Shown here: positions 20,637 to 29,154 of the stretch, piece after piece
Layout: every line of letters begins with the position of its first letter
How positions within the stretch are numbered: position 1 is the first letter of the stretch
Origin: a virus
Strand: one strand, 5' to 3'
Length of the DNA stretch: 39,904 nucleotides
Virus record (IMG/VR): IMGVR_UViG_3300017746_003582
Coordinates: 1 to 39,904 of that record
Position numbers and translations under genes: made by a program
The notes under the pieces: model-generated
The model's database searches: none
Told to the model about the DNA's origin: nothing
What the model saw: the letters and a program-made list of their open reading frames with translations, nothing else

Positions 20637-20664
20637 ATTATATCACATAAAATAATTTTGTCTA
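20637..20664 (-). promoter_or_regulatory. Sigma70-type promoter of the tRNA/reductase operon
   Basis: Minus strand: -35 TAGACA (20664-20659), 16-bp spacer, -10 TATAAT (20642-20637), about 15 nt before tRNA-Thr. A TAAATA core nearby (ACTAAATATAG, 20630-20625) could add late expression. Confidence 0.65.
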
Positions 20665-20681
20665 CGTGGTATTATCCCAAT

Positions 20682-20687
20682 TAAATA
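20682..20687 (+). promoter_or_regulatory. Late promoter abutting the methyltransferase start
   Basis: TAAATA, exactly 5 nt (GTACT) before the ATG at 20693. No ribosome-binding site. Confidence 0.65.
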
Positions 20688-20692
20688 GTACT

Positions 20693-21244
20693 ATGGACTT
20701 ATTATCATTTTCTCACGGACAAACACAAAGCAAACTTTGGCTCTGTGAAACTATTGAGCAGTATCTACCAAAAGATGCTGTAGTTGCTATAGTTGGATGC
20801 TGGTATAATATGTTAGGTTTTATGCTTTTAACTCGTAACAAAAGCATGTATCAGCACATCTTAGGCATAGATATTGACTCAGAAGCGATTAGTATCGCTG
20901 ATAGGCTATGTCAAGGCTTCATGCTTGGAGTAGATTCACGGATTAAAAATACACATGCAAATGCAGATACACATAACTTGCAAGGACACAACGTAGTAAT
21001 CAACTGTAGTGTAGAGCATATGTCTGATGACTGGTTCAATAATGTAGATCCAAATGCATTAGTTTGTATACAATCAAGTGATGTATCTAAAGAAGAAGAA
21101 CCTTGGTTAGTCACTAATCCTTGCTCATCATTAGAAGCATTAAAGGAACGATTTCAACTATCTGAAATATTAGTTGAAGAAACAAAACATTTTAATTATG
21201 GGAGTTCAAGTTACAATCGTTACATGATCATTGGCAGAAAATAA
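20693..21244 (+). CDS. Class I SAM-dependent methyltransferase-like protein
   Basis: 183 aa from the ATG giving MDLLSFSHGQTQ; a codon at 20666 would lie upstream of the promoter. VVAIVGCWYNMLGFML (about 29-44) is the SAM-binding motif I position, ILGIDIDSEAISIADRL (about 56-72) the acidic motif II, NADTHNLQGHNVVINCSVEHMSD the motif III/IV region. The substrate is unknown. Its stop overlaps the radical SAM gene start (TAATG), so a methyltransferase and a radical SAM enzyme are made from one late transcript and probably share a substrate or both use phage-made SAM. Confidence 0.72.
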   Translation: MDLLSFSHGQTQSKLWLCETIEQYLPKDAVVAIVGCWYNMLGFMLLTRNKSMYQHILGIDIDSEAISIADRLCQGFMLGVDSRIKNTHANADTHNLQGHNVVINCSVEHMSDDWFNNVDPNALVCIQSSDVSKEEEPWLVTNPCSSLEALKERFQLSEILVEETKHFNYGSSSYNRYMIIGRK

Positions 21245-22386
21245 TGTATGATTACAATGACATTAGAACAGTACATTTAGAAATTACAGAAAAGTGTAAT
21301 GCAGCATGTCCCATGTGTGCGAGAAACATAAACGGAGGGGAGGACAATCCTTGGTTACAAAATGCTGAATTGTCATTAAATGATATCATTACTATTTTCC
21401 CTGACAAATTTATTCAACAATTAAATCATATTTTTATGTGTGGTAATTATGGAGATCCTATAGTTGCTAAAGACACATTAAAAGTATTCAAACATTTCAG
21501 AAACATAAACCCAACATTATATCTTGGCATGAATACAAATGGTTCAGCAAGAACTGTGTCATGGTGGAAAGATTTAGCAACAATGATTGGCTCTGATGGT
21601 TATGTTGTTTTTAGTATTGACGGACTAGAAGATACTAATTACTTATATCGCAAAAATACAGTTTGGGAAAAGATAATAAAAAATGCAAAAGCATTTATAG
21701 ATGCGGGCGGAATTGCACATTGGGAGTATATAGTTTTTGAGCATAATGAACATCAAGTCGAAGAGGCCAGAAGACTTTCAGAGCAAATGGGTTTCCAAAA
21801 GTTTCAAGTAAAAACATCTAGTAGATTCTTTTCAAGTGTGTCAGGATCAACTAAATCATACATCAAAACAATTGACAGAAACGGCTCTGAAATCGTCATT
21901 AGAGAGCCCAGAGAAGCCCTCTACGCTAATCCAATGACTAAAGAGATGTCAAGTATAGCCGAAGAAAAAGAGATCATTTTTCCAACGAAAAAAGCAGATT
22001 TGTTAGGAAAATTAAACCCAGAAATGTTTAATTCTAACTCTAAAGTTCAGCAATATTATGACACTACTCCTATTAAATGTAAAGTAAAAGAAGAGAAAAG
22101 TATCTATATTAGTGCTGAAGGAATCTTGCAACCATGTTGTTGGGTTGCTGGTCAAATGTATAATTGGTATCATACACCTAAAGGTAGTCAAATATGGTCT
22201 GTGATTAATAAAGTGGGTAAAGAAAATATTAGTGCGTTGAATTACACTATCGAAGAGATATTAGATAATGAGTACCTTAATCTAGTTGAAGAGAGTTGGA
22301 GTAAGTCTAGTTGTAATGAGGGGAAATTACAAGTTTGTGCAAAGACATGCGGCTTAAACGATGCCTTTGCACAACAATATCTATAA
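21244..22386 (+). CDS. Radical SAM enzyme with SPASM/twitch-like C-terminus
   Basis: 380 aa. EKCNAACPMCARN gives the cluster Cys triad C18-x3-C22-x2-C25. GDPIVAKDTLKVFKHF and MNTNGSAR are typical of the TIM-barrel strands. The C-terminal part has further Cys residues (IKCKVKEEKS, ILQPCCWVAG, SSCNEG, QVCAKTCG), which suggests one or two auxiliary Fe-S clusters as in SPASM proteins. Such enzymes modify peptides, carbohydrates or cofactors. The start overlaps the methyltransferase stop (TAATG). SAM (metK), Fe-S (iscU) and reductant (fpr) functions are all encoded within this window. Confidence 0.88.
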   Translation: MYDYNDIRTVHLEITEKCNAACPMCARNINGGEDNPWLQNAELSLNDIITIFPDKFIQQLNHIFMCGNYGDPIVAKDTLKVFKHFRNINPTLYLGMNTNGSARTVSWWKDLATMIGSDGYVVFSIDGLEDTNYLYRKNTVWEKIIKNAKAFIDAGGIAHWEYIVFEHNEHQVEEARRLSEQMGFQKFQVKTSSRFFSSVSGSTKSYIKTIDRNGSEIVIREPREALYANPMTKEMSSIAEEKEIIFPTKKADLLGKLNPEMFNSNSKVQQYYDTTPIKCKVKEEKSIYISAEGILQPCCWVAGQMYNWYHTPKGSQIWSVINKVGKENISALNYTIEEILDNEYLNLVEESWSKSSCNEGKLQVCAKTCGLNDAFAQQYL

Positions 22387-22387
22387 G

Positions 22388-22909
22388 TTAACCTAAGAGT
22401 TCTTGACCTTCTTCCCAAGCACAGCCTGTGAGTCCGCCTGCTTGTAATGCTTTTAATGTTCTTAATACTTCATCTGCATTTCTGCCTGTATCTAAAGCAT
22501 TGATCGATGCATGTTGAATAGTTCTTTCTTTATCAAAGATAAATGTTGCTCTATAACAAACACCTGCTTCTTCATGTACGATACCTAATTCACGTGATAA
22601 TGCTAGTCCACAGTCTGCGGCTAGAGTATGTTTGATATCACCTATCAATGCATTCTCTTTCTTCCATGCAAGTTTGCAGAATTCATTGTCACCGCTGATG
22701 CCTACAACATTAGCATGTTCTGCTAAAACATCCATGCCAGCAATTTCAGTTGGACAAACAAAAGTAAAGTCTTTAGGATAAAAATAAACTACAGACCAAT
22801 CTTTTTTATGTGGGGTGTAACTCTCATGTATGTCTACTTGGACAAACTCGTTATTTTCATCAATACCCGGCAATGAGAATGCGGGAAATTTATCGCCTAC
22901 TGTTTTCAA
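22388..22909 (-). CDS. Peroxiredoxin (AhpC/TSA family)
   Basis: 173 aa, TTG start with AGGAGA 7 nt upstream. FYPKDFTFVCPTEIAGMD carries the peroxidatic C52 in the canonical PxxxTxxC context. A C-terminal TGCAWEEG Cys (about 163) is the likely resolving Cys of a 2-Cys enzyme; VCYRATFIFD and CGLALSRELG fit the thioredoxin fold. It reduces peroxides using a thiol reductant and may protect Fe-S and ribonucleotide reductase enzymes during infection. Convergent with the radical SAM gene (1-nt gap). A late promoter (22938-22943) precedes it. Confidence 0.9.
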   Translation of the reverse strand: MKTVGDKFPAFSLPGIDENNEFVQVDIHESYTPHKKDWSVVYFYPKDFTFVCPTEIAGMDVLAEHANVVGISGDNEFCKLAWKKENALIGDIKHTLAADCGLALSRELGIVHEEAGVCYRATFIFDKERTIQHASINALDTGRNADEVLRTLKALQAGGLTGCAWEEGQELLG

Positions 22910-22937
22910 TATGTTCTCCTAAATAAGTTATTGTTTG

Positions 22938-22943
22938 TATTTA
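22938..22943 (-). promoter_or_regulatory. Late promoter of the peroxiredoxin gene
   Basis: ATTAAATACAA on the minus strand. +1 near 22932, leaving a 22-nt leader with AGGAGA. Confidence 0.5.
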
Positions 22944-23040
22944 ATTGATTTATAAAGAGTAAAAATATTTTTTTTGAAAGAAAAGGCATATATACTTATA
23001 TGTCACAATTTTGTAACATAACTGTCACATGGGAGAAACT

Positions 23041-23133
23041 ATGACACTAGAAAAACTATTAAAGAAACTTCACAAAATAATGAAGTCTGGAAGAATCCAC
23101 AAAGTTTGGAACAAATCAATCACTATTTCTTAA
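23041..23133 (+). CDS. Possible 30-aa basic microprotein
   Basis: ATG with GGGAGAAAC upstream; the peptide MTLEKLLKKLHKIMKSG continues with RIHKVWNKS. It is basic and amphipathic. Two TGTCAC direct repeats lie just upstream and may mark a promoter region. It overlaps the 3' end of the SGNH gene by 11 nt in convergent orientation. Small size makes it uncertain. Confidence 0.35.
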   Translation: MTLEKLLKKLHKIMKSGRIHKVWNKSITIS

Positions 23134-24217
23134 TAATCGCTGAATCCGATTTAATCTTATCGAAAAAATAATCACTGACCATTTGATTAGACATTTGACT
23201 CATATGTCTATAGTCTCTATTTCGATAAAAGTAAGACTTGCAAAGTGGTTCGATTAACTTCAAAAAGAAATATCTATCTACGTCACTTAATATATTATCT
23301 AAATGATTATGCATTGCCAGTTCATGGTATATTGCGTCTAAAGAAGGCCAGTTAGAAGTCGCCATTTCTCGGTACTTCGGCATAATCAAAAACGTAAACA
23401 AATCATAAGGGACATCTTTGTATTTAAAATCATAATCTCTCATGTATGCATGAGCATCTGGAAAATGTTTAAATAAAATCTTTTGCATATCCATATCCCA
23501 ACACCAAGGGGGAATAAATGCTATCTCAGAACCATGAGGCCATTCATAAGATTTAAGAATATGTATCTTTTGTTCTGTGCAATTAGCATCTGCTAATTGA
23601 TCTGCTGTGGCGCCACCATGTAAGTTAAGCAAACAAAATGTATGTTGTACATCAAAATACTTTCTCATTTTGTCTACGATAAGATGATAAGAGTCAGGTC
23701 CTAATCCATCTACTCCACCATTCAATACTGGCAGATTAACTCGTTCTTGTAACTGACTAGGCCAACTATGTTCTAAAGGTCCGCCAACATTCATAGTGAA
23801 ACTATCACCGATTGCTAATATGATCTTTGCTTTTTCACCGTCTACGTTTAAATCTTCGTAGTTATAATCTGCACGAAATCCCCATGAATTAAAAGTATAC
23901 TGAAAATCTCCTGCAAGAGGATGAAGTTGCATGTATGTATTGTAGAAAGGCATCCTACTGAACATTTCATCTGATGCACATTTGTCTACTGTTTTGTTAC
24001 GATACTTTAATAATTGTCGCCAAAGTTTTTTTGGTAAGCCGAAACCTTTAGGTGTTATATCCATTTCTTTTATTGGTCCTTCGCCAAGACTAGGGTTCTT
24101 AAATTTAATTGATTCATTATTTGCCTGCGTTTTGTCTCGCTGTAAGAGAGCCACTCGGCGATTTCTTTGCTGGTTCTGTTGCAACCGGCGCACATGTCTT
24201 CGTCTGTTATTCGGCAT
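23123..24217 (-). CDS. SGNH/GDSL hydrolase-like protein with basic N-terminus
   Basis: 364 aa. The Arg/Gln-rich N-terminus (RRRHVRRLQQNQQRNRR) may bind nucleic acid or a membrane. KIILAIGDSFTMNVGG (about 132-147) is block I with the catalytic Ser; PVLNGGVDGLGPDSYH is the block III region. RDYRHMSQ near the C-terminus offers the DxxH pair. This suggests an esterase or acetyl-transfer type enzyme acting on a glycan, as found in phage and capsule systems. No signal peptide is seen. It starts 18 nt after iscU, so the two are cotranscribed. A short hairpin includes its start codon. Confidence 0.72.
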   Translation of the reverse strand: MPNNRRRHVRRLQQNQQRNRRVALLQRDKTQANNESIKFKNPSLGEGPIKEMDITPKGFGLPKKLWRQLLKYRNKTVDKCASDEMFSRMPFYNTYMQLHPLAGDFQYTFNSWGFRADYNYEDLNVDGEKAKIILAIGDSFTMNVGGPLEHSWPSQLQERVNLPVLNGGVDGLGPDSYHLIVDKMRKYFDVQHTFCLLNLHGGATADQLADANCTEQKIHILKSYEWPHGSEIAFIPPWCWDMDMQKILFKHFPDAHAYMRDYDFKYKDVPYDLFTFLIMPKYREMATSNWPSLDAIYHELAMHNHLDNILSDVDRYFFLKLIEPLCKSYFYRNRDYRHMSQMSNQMVSDYFFDKIKSDSAIIKK

Positions 24218-24235
24218 TTTTTAATGCAAGGTGAT

Positions 24236-24628
24236 TCAATTTTCATCCTTTATTTGTTTACTACGAAAATCATTTACTGCGGCTTTAATGGCATCCTCTG
24301 CTAATACCGAACAGTGGATCTTGACCGGCGGGAGTGCGAGTTCTTCCGCGAGTTCAGTGTTTCTAATTGCTTCTGCTGATTCGAGGGTTTGTCCTTTGAC
24401 CCACTCTGTGAGGAGACTACTTGAAGCAATTGCAGACCCGCACCCATACGTTTTAAACTTAGCATCTTCTATAACTCCTTCGTCATTAACTTTGATTTGC
24501 AACCGCATGACATCTCCACATGCTGGAGCACCTACCATCCCAGTACCTACAGTGACATCCTTGTCGTCCATCTTCCCTACATTTCTAGGGTTTTCGTAAT
24601 GATCAATTACCTTATCACTATAAGCCAT
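24236..24628 (-). CDS. iscU: IscU/NifU-type Fe-S cluster scaffold
   Basis: 130 aa from ATG 24628-24626 (MAYSDKVIDHYENPRNVG). The three cluster ligands are present: C37 in VGAPACGDV (with D39), C63 in YGCGSAIASSS and C106 in HCSVLAEDAI. The LPPVKIHC segment is the HscA recognition motif of IscU. It assembles [2Fe-2S] or [4Fe-4S] clusters on a scaffold using a host cysteine desulfurase. No desulfurase or chaperone gene is in the window. It is placed between metK and an SGNH hydrolase, and its start codon is just behind a strong hairpin and a possible leader peptide. Confidence 0.92.
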   Translation of the reverse strand: MAYSDKVIDHYENPRNVGKMDDKDVTVGTGMVGAPACGDVMRLQIKVNDEGVIEDAKFKTYGCGSAIASSSLLTEWVKGQTLESAEAIRNTELAEELALPPVKIHCSVLAEDAIKAAVNDFRSKQIKDEN

Positions 24629-24671
24629 GAGTATCAACTCTCGTTGATACTACGTTATTAGTCTTGCCCAT
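24618..24671 (-). CDS. Possible 17-aa leader peptide overlapping the iscU start
   Basis: ATG at 24671-24669 with an ideal AAAGGAG site; reads MGKTNNVVSTRVDTHGL and stops inside the iscU gene in another frame. Translation of it would melt the 24631-24650 hairpin. Alternatively it is only a relic of an earlier start. Low confidence as a protein, better as a regulatory ORF. Confidence 0.4.
   Translation of the reverse strand: MGKTNNVVSTRVDTHGL
24631..24650 (-). promoter_or_regulatory. Hairpin at the iscU ribosome-binding site
   Basis: GTATCAAC-GAGA-GTTGATAC, a perfect 8-bp stem with the purine tetraloop GAGA. It ends 2 nt before the iscU ATG, so the only Shine-Dalgarno-like bases are in its loop. 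It resembles phage translational operators. Confidence 0.6.
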
Positions 24672-24692
24672 GCTAGACTCCTTTGTCTACTA

Positions 24693-25826
24693 CTATTTAT
24701 TCTTTATCGCTTTCTTCTTCGGACTTTCTTCAGGGAATAAATTGATTTGTTCCCAAGGCAAATAATCTTTTCCAAAATGCCCATAGTTTGTAGTTCCAGA
24801 ATAGATAGGACTAAACAAGTCAAATCTGTCAATAATGCCTTTTGGAGATAAATCTACGTTCTCTGTAATCCATTTCGTAAGTTCTCTACTGTCTCTGTCA
24901 CTTTCAACATAGACACTAGTAGGTTGTTCTACTCCAATTGCATAACTTAATTGAATAGTAGCCCAATCTGCTCTGCCTGTTGCTACAATATTTTTAGCAA
25001 GATAACGAGCCATGTATGCCGCTGATCTATCTACTTTAGAAGGATCTTTTCCTGAGAATGCTCCGCCACCATGAGGTGCTAATCCACCATATGTATCTAC
25101 AATAATCTTACGACCAGTTAACCCAGTATCTCCATCAGGACCACCAACAACAAATCTACCTGTTGGATTAATTAAGAATTCTGTTTTATCATCTACGAGT
25201 TCGTCTGGTAATATATTAACGATGACTTCTTTAATTTGATCTCTAACTTGATCTATATGTACTGCATCTGCGTGTTGAGTAGAGCAAACAATTTTATCGA
25301 TACGTTTAACTGTGTTATCATCATTGTATTCCATAGTGACTTGAGATTTAGAATCAGGGCCTAACCAAGGCAACGTACCTTGTTTTCTAAGAACAGCAAG
25401 AATTTCTACTATTCTATGTGAATAATAAGCAGGGGCAGGCATGTAATTATCTGTTTGATTACATGCATAACCAAACATGATACCTTGATCTCCAGCACCA
25501 AAGTTATCAGTTCCTAAAGCAATATCTGGACTTTGCCCGTGCATAAGATTAGTAACTTTCAATGTATTCCAATGAAATCCTTCTTGCTCATATCCAATAT
25601 TTTTAACAACTCTACGAACCAAGTATTCAACATCTAAATCATCGATTTGCCCTTTGTATTCTCCAGCAACAATAACTTCATTTGTTGTCACAAGAGTTTC
25701 ACATGCACAACGAAGTGCTGGGTTTCTATATTGCATAAAAGAATCTAAAATTGCATCACTGATAGCATCAGATACTTTATCAGGGTGCCCTTCGGATACG
25801 CTTTCGCTTGTAAAATAATAACTCAT
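24693..25826 (-). CDS. metK: S-adenosylmethionine synthetase
   Basis: 377 aa, near the usual 380-390. The family motifs are intact: SESVSEGHPDKVSDAISDA at residues 7-25 with the catalytic His in GHPDK, GAGDQGIMFGYACNQT (ATP-binding hexapeptide), and GGGAFSGKDPSKVDRSAAY (P-loop-like). The enzyme makes SAM from ATP and methionine in the cytoplasm. An AAGGAG site precedes the ATG, and a sigma70-type promoter (25854-25882) suggests early or middle expression. With phage methyltransferase and radical SAM enzymes in the window, extra SAM supply has an obvious use. Confidence 0.96.
   Translation of the reverse strand: MSYYFTSESVSEGHPDKVSDAISDAILDSFMQYRNPALRCACETLVTTNEVIVAGEYKGQIDDLDVEYLVRRVVKNIGYEQEGFHWNTLKVTNLMHGQSPDIALGTDNFGAGDQGIMFGYACNQTDNYMPAPAYYSHRIVEILAVLRKQGTLPWLGPDSKSQVTMEYNDDNTVKRIDKIVCSTQHADAVHIDQVRDQIKEVIVNILPDELVDDKTEFLINPTGRFVVGGPDGDTGLTGRKIIVDTYGGLAPHGGGAFSGKDPSKVDRSAAYMARYLAKNIVATGRADWATIQLSYAIGVEQPTSVYVESDRDSRELTKWITENVDLSPKGIIDRFDLFSPIYSGTTNYGHFGKDYLPWEQINLFPEESPKKKAIKNK
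24694..24699 (-). promoter_or_regulatory. Late promoter inside the metK stop region
   Basis: AATAAATA on the minus strand overlaps the metK TAG stop. +1 near 24688 would give an iscU transcript with the leader peptide and hairpin. Confidence 0.5.
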
Positions 25827-25853
25827 ATTTCTCCTTTAAAATTCTCAGTGTTA

Positions 25854-25882
25854 AGTATACACTATTATTTACCGTAAGTCAA
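25854..25882 (-). promoter_or_regulatory. Sigma70-type promoter of metK
   Basis: Minus strand: TTGACT (25882-25877), 17-bp spacer starting TACGGTAA, TATACT (25859-25854). It is reminiscent of the early promoter family (TTGACTTxGGTA) but lacks the palindrome and the A-run/GGC block. Confidence 0.75.
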
Positions 25883-25899
25883 CGGGCAGATAAAAAAAG

Positions 25900-28800
25900 T
25901 TAGGTAATTAAATCCCAACAATCACAGTTACATAATATAACTTGTTCTATCGCCGCATCAGGACTAGGTTGACTTTTAGGAATTGTTCCTGGTTGGAACG
26001 TTGGTCTGTCTGGCACACTTATGACAGTTGTTGGTGGGGGAGGAGATGGAATTGCAGGTCCATCTTGTGTACCACAGTTAATAATGGAACCAACTTGAGG
26101 ATAAGGGTTGCCATCTAAAAATTGCATATATGTTCCTATTTCTATACATGTCATAGGAAAGAATACACCAGCAATAATTTGACCAGGAGGAACAATTCCA
26201 GTTCCACCAATACCATCAGCAGGAACTGGAGGATCAATAACAGGCCATGCTGGATTAGTCATTATATGACCGAATGGTTCTATTGGACCGATTCCAGTGA
26301 TTCCTCCTGGAGTCGTATTATTTGCTTTTAATACATTAACAACATCAATTGGCATAGTATCTGCTATATTGTCTGATAACGGAATACCACAGTCAGCAAG
26401 TCTTTTTTGATTTCGTTCTGATCTCATCATTGCTACAATGTTTTGTCCTACATCACAATTTCTATCTACAATCATTTCAATTGTTTGTGCTGACATATGA
26501 GGGCGTGTGTCTTGTGCGTATGTTGGTAGAGTATCAACAAACGTAATTAAATTCTGATTACTATTAATGAAAGGATCTCTCGGAATTTCTACAGGATTAA
26601 AAGCATTGTATCTTGTTCGTTGCTCCATAGCCAATTGTCTTCCTAAAACGTCCCATGCCATATTTAATTCTGATACTCCACCTGAGTATTCAATATTTGG
26701 ATTAGCAATGTTTCGTATTTCTGTGTTAGACTCATCTATATAATATTGAACTACTGAATCATAATTAAAACTTGATCCGAATGCTGAGTTAGTTGCAGTC
26801 ATTGCAAAAGGGGCATAAGTTCCTGTAGGGGGAAATTCAGGCTCAGCCACTATGTCTGTATTAGCAACTGGTGCACCATAACCTGGATTAGAGTCTTGTG
26901 GACTTGAGATTCCACTAAAGCCTGGGGGAGGTCCATCTGGTACTCCTTGTGTTGCAGGGATAGGTGAAGGTGTACTAGCCCATTGTGTAAACGTTCCGCC
27001 TGAAGTAGATGCGCCTTGTATCCTTCCGAATGTTCCGGCACCATTGCTTCCTGCAAATTGATCACTTCTGCCAATACCATTTAGTGTTACACCTGTACCG
27101 TCTGAACTATAACTTCCATAATTAATACTACATATTGGGTCAGGTGCTCCTCCTCTTCCATATCCTCCACCATCGCCTGCTAACACATCTTCACTTTTAA
27201 CTTTATATTGACCAAAGAATGTAGCAACTGTCCATTGATCCATTGTCTTAATACTATTGTCATTATACTCTAAGTATGGAAAAGGATCAGGATCTGGTAA
27301 GGCCGGATCTGGTTGATAATCTGGGTTTGCTGGGTTTGCATATTTTGGTGTATTCTGTACACACTGATATTGTAATGAAAGAGTTATCGCAGGTGCTTCC
27401 CATGTTACTGCTAAAAATAGTTGTTGATATATTTTTGCAAGGGTAGATCGGGAGGCAATTTGTGTTGCGCCAGTCTCATTAATAAGTGTGTAAATTCTTT
27501 CCCAAGCATATGGAAGACCTGACATACAACCAAAGAAATCAGAGTATGTATATGTTCCTGCCCAACCAGAACCAAGTGAGATTTCTTCTGGTACTGTTGC
27601 TTGTAGTGATTCATTAATAGGTTTTGCAAGTCCTGTAGGACTTCCTTCTGTGCCGTTAGCACCGCTACCATTTTCAGTATTAAGTTCTAATTGCCCAACA
27701 CATCTACCAATTGTTCCTGGCGTTAATTGATCTATGTTCGTAATTTGAAGCATTGCATATCTAAATGCCGCCGCCGCTAATCCTATCTCAGTAGGCAATA
27801 CGTTATTAGCACCTCCTAAATAAGAATCATATCCTTTAGGCAATTCACTTATTTGTTCGTCTGTAGAACTTGTTGTCGATGGTGTTCCATTTACTATTAA
27901 CGTACCAACTCTGTTTTTGACTGCATCAGTATTGAGTGCTCCGTTTACTGAACCGTCACTGTTATAAATCAAATAGTAAGTCTTTGCCCCAGTTGGCAAA
28001 TCAGTTGTTGCATTATAAAGAGGAACAGTTAATGTTGACCAACAGTCTAGTAAGAAAAACAGTCTTCTTACATTTAGACAATCTGCTAACGTTCTAATAG
28101 CATCATCTGTTAGGCACCAATCAACAAATGGTGTCATAGGAGCAATACAGTTCTTTAAATTTTCTCCTGAGATTATTACATATGCCGCATAAAGTTGTTT
28201 TTCTTCTAATGCTGTTGCGACTGTTTCTCCTTTTGAAATCAGTTTTAGTCTATTAGCCGTGAGTCCTGCCGCACCGATTGCTAAGTTTAAATCTTGTGTT
28301 AAGCCACCATTTTTAAATAGTTGTTGTAGTAGAGTTGATGGAAATCCAAATTTATCTAAATTCTTTAGATCGATTAGTTTGCCTAAAAATTTTAAATTAT
28401 CTCCAAATAAACCAAGCGACTTAGTTACTCCTGAAAAATCTCCTGTGATAAGATCATCCATATTAGAAAACGCACCTTCCATAAATTCTGGAGCATTTTC
28501 TGCTATGATTGCAACTGGATTGTTTGCATTTATCCAGCCTTCTGCTGTTTGAAAAGATGCAGTGAAGTCTTCATATTTTGGAGATGGATTAGAATTTAAA
28601 ACTGCACCTTCTAGTCCTTCTTTTGCATGATAGTTAAATTCATTATGTGCTTGTAATGCATGACATCGTATCCATCCCCATTGAGTTATACTTTTGTTTA
28701 CATTACTAGAATCATATGGAGCCCAAGTTGCTGATTGTCCGTAATCTGTGTTACCTGCTACAGAATATCCTGCATTGGCTGGACCACCAGCATAGAGTGC

Positions 28801-29145
28801 CCCTGCTTCTTTTGATTTATCTGTCCAGACTTCTGAAGGATCTTCGACTACATATGTAGGAGGTTTTGAATTTCCTAATGCATAACATTTACCATTACCA
28901 CTAATTGAAATGATATTATCATATACACCGTTACTTACTAGACCTCGCAAATAAGCATCATTGATAGACCAAGTAAGCATTCTTAGTACTGTTCCTTCTA
29001 CTAATGTGCCGAAAGTGTACTGATCGTTTGATCTACTAATACCCATGTAATCCTGAGCATTAGGATTGATCTGAATGCATCTATTTTGTAATAGACCTCC
29101 TAATACGTTTTGACCTAATGGACTCTGCTTACCTGTATCTGCCAT
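25900..29145 (-). CDS. Large virion structural protein (1081 aa)
   Basis: It starts MADTGKQSPLGQNVLGG, with RSNDQYTFGTLVEGTVLRML soon after, a pattern I associate with virion structural proteins of marine T4-like phages. Middle segments are rich in Leu and Cys (about 330-400). The stretch from about 620 to 760 is Pro/Gly/Ser-rich and disordered (DPALPDPDPFPYL; GGGYGRGGAPDP), and the C-terminus is Pro-rich and ends in CNCDCWDLIT. No transmembrane segment. Immediately upstream lies a PAAR protein, so a tail or baseplate role is plausible. Function unknown. Confidence 0.78.
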   Translation of the reverse strand: MADTGKQSPLGQNVLGGLLQNRCIQINPNAQDYMGISRSNDQYTFGTLVEGTVLRMLTWSINDAYLRGLVSNGVYDNIISISGNGKCYALGNSKPPTYVVEDPSEVWTDKSKEAGALYAGGPANAGYSVAGNTDYGQSATWAPYDSSNVNKSITQWGWIRCHALQAHNEFNYHAKEGLEGAVLNSNPSPKYEDFTASFQTAEGWINANNPVAIIAENAPEFMEGAFSNMDDLITGDFSGVTKSLGLFGDNLKFLGKLIDLKNLDKFGFPSTLLQQLFKNGGLTQDLNLAIGAAGLTANRLKLISKGETVATALEEKQLYAAYVIISGENLKNCIAPMTPFVDWCLTDDAIRTLADCLNVRRLFFLLDCWSTLTVPLYNATTDLPTGAKTYYLIYNSDGSVNGALNTDAVKNRVGTLIVNGTPSTTSSTDEQISELPKGYDSYLGGANNVLPTEIGLAAAAFRYAMLQITNIDQLTPGTIGRCVGQLELNTENGSGANGTEGSPTGLAKPINESLQATVPEEISLGSGWAGTYTYSDFFGCMSGLPYAWERIYTLINETGATQIASRSTLAKIYQQLFLAVTWEAPAITLSLQYQCVQNTPKYANPANPDYQPDPALPDPDPFPYLEYNDNSIKTMDQWTVATFFGQYKVKSEDVLAGDGGGYGRGGAPDPICSINYGSYSSDGTGVTLNGIGRSDQFAGSNGAGTFGRIQGASTSGGTFTQWASTPSPIPATQGVPDGPPPGFSGISSPQDSNPGYGAPVANTDIVAEPEFPPTGTYAPFAMTATNSAFGSSFNYDSVVQYYIDESNTEIRNIANPNIEYSGGVSELNMAWDVLGRQLAMEQRTRYNAFNPVEIPRDPFINSNQNLITFVDTLPTYAQDTRPHMSAQTIEMIVDRNCDVGQNIVAMMRSERNQKRLADCGIPLSDNIADTMPIDVVNVLKANNTTPGGITGIGPIEPFGHIMTNPAWPVIDPPVPADGIGGTGIVPPGQIIAGVFFPMTCIEIGTYMQFLDGNPYPQVGSIINCGTQDGPAIPSPPPPTTVISVPDRPTFQPGTIPKSQPSPDAAIEQVILCNCDCWDLIT

Positions 29146-29154
29146 TATCGTAAC

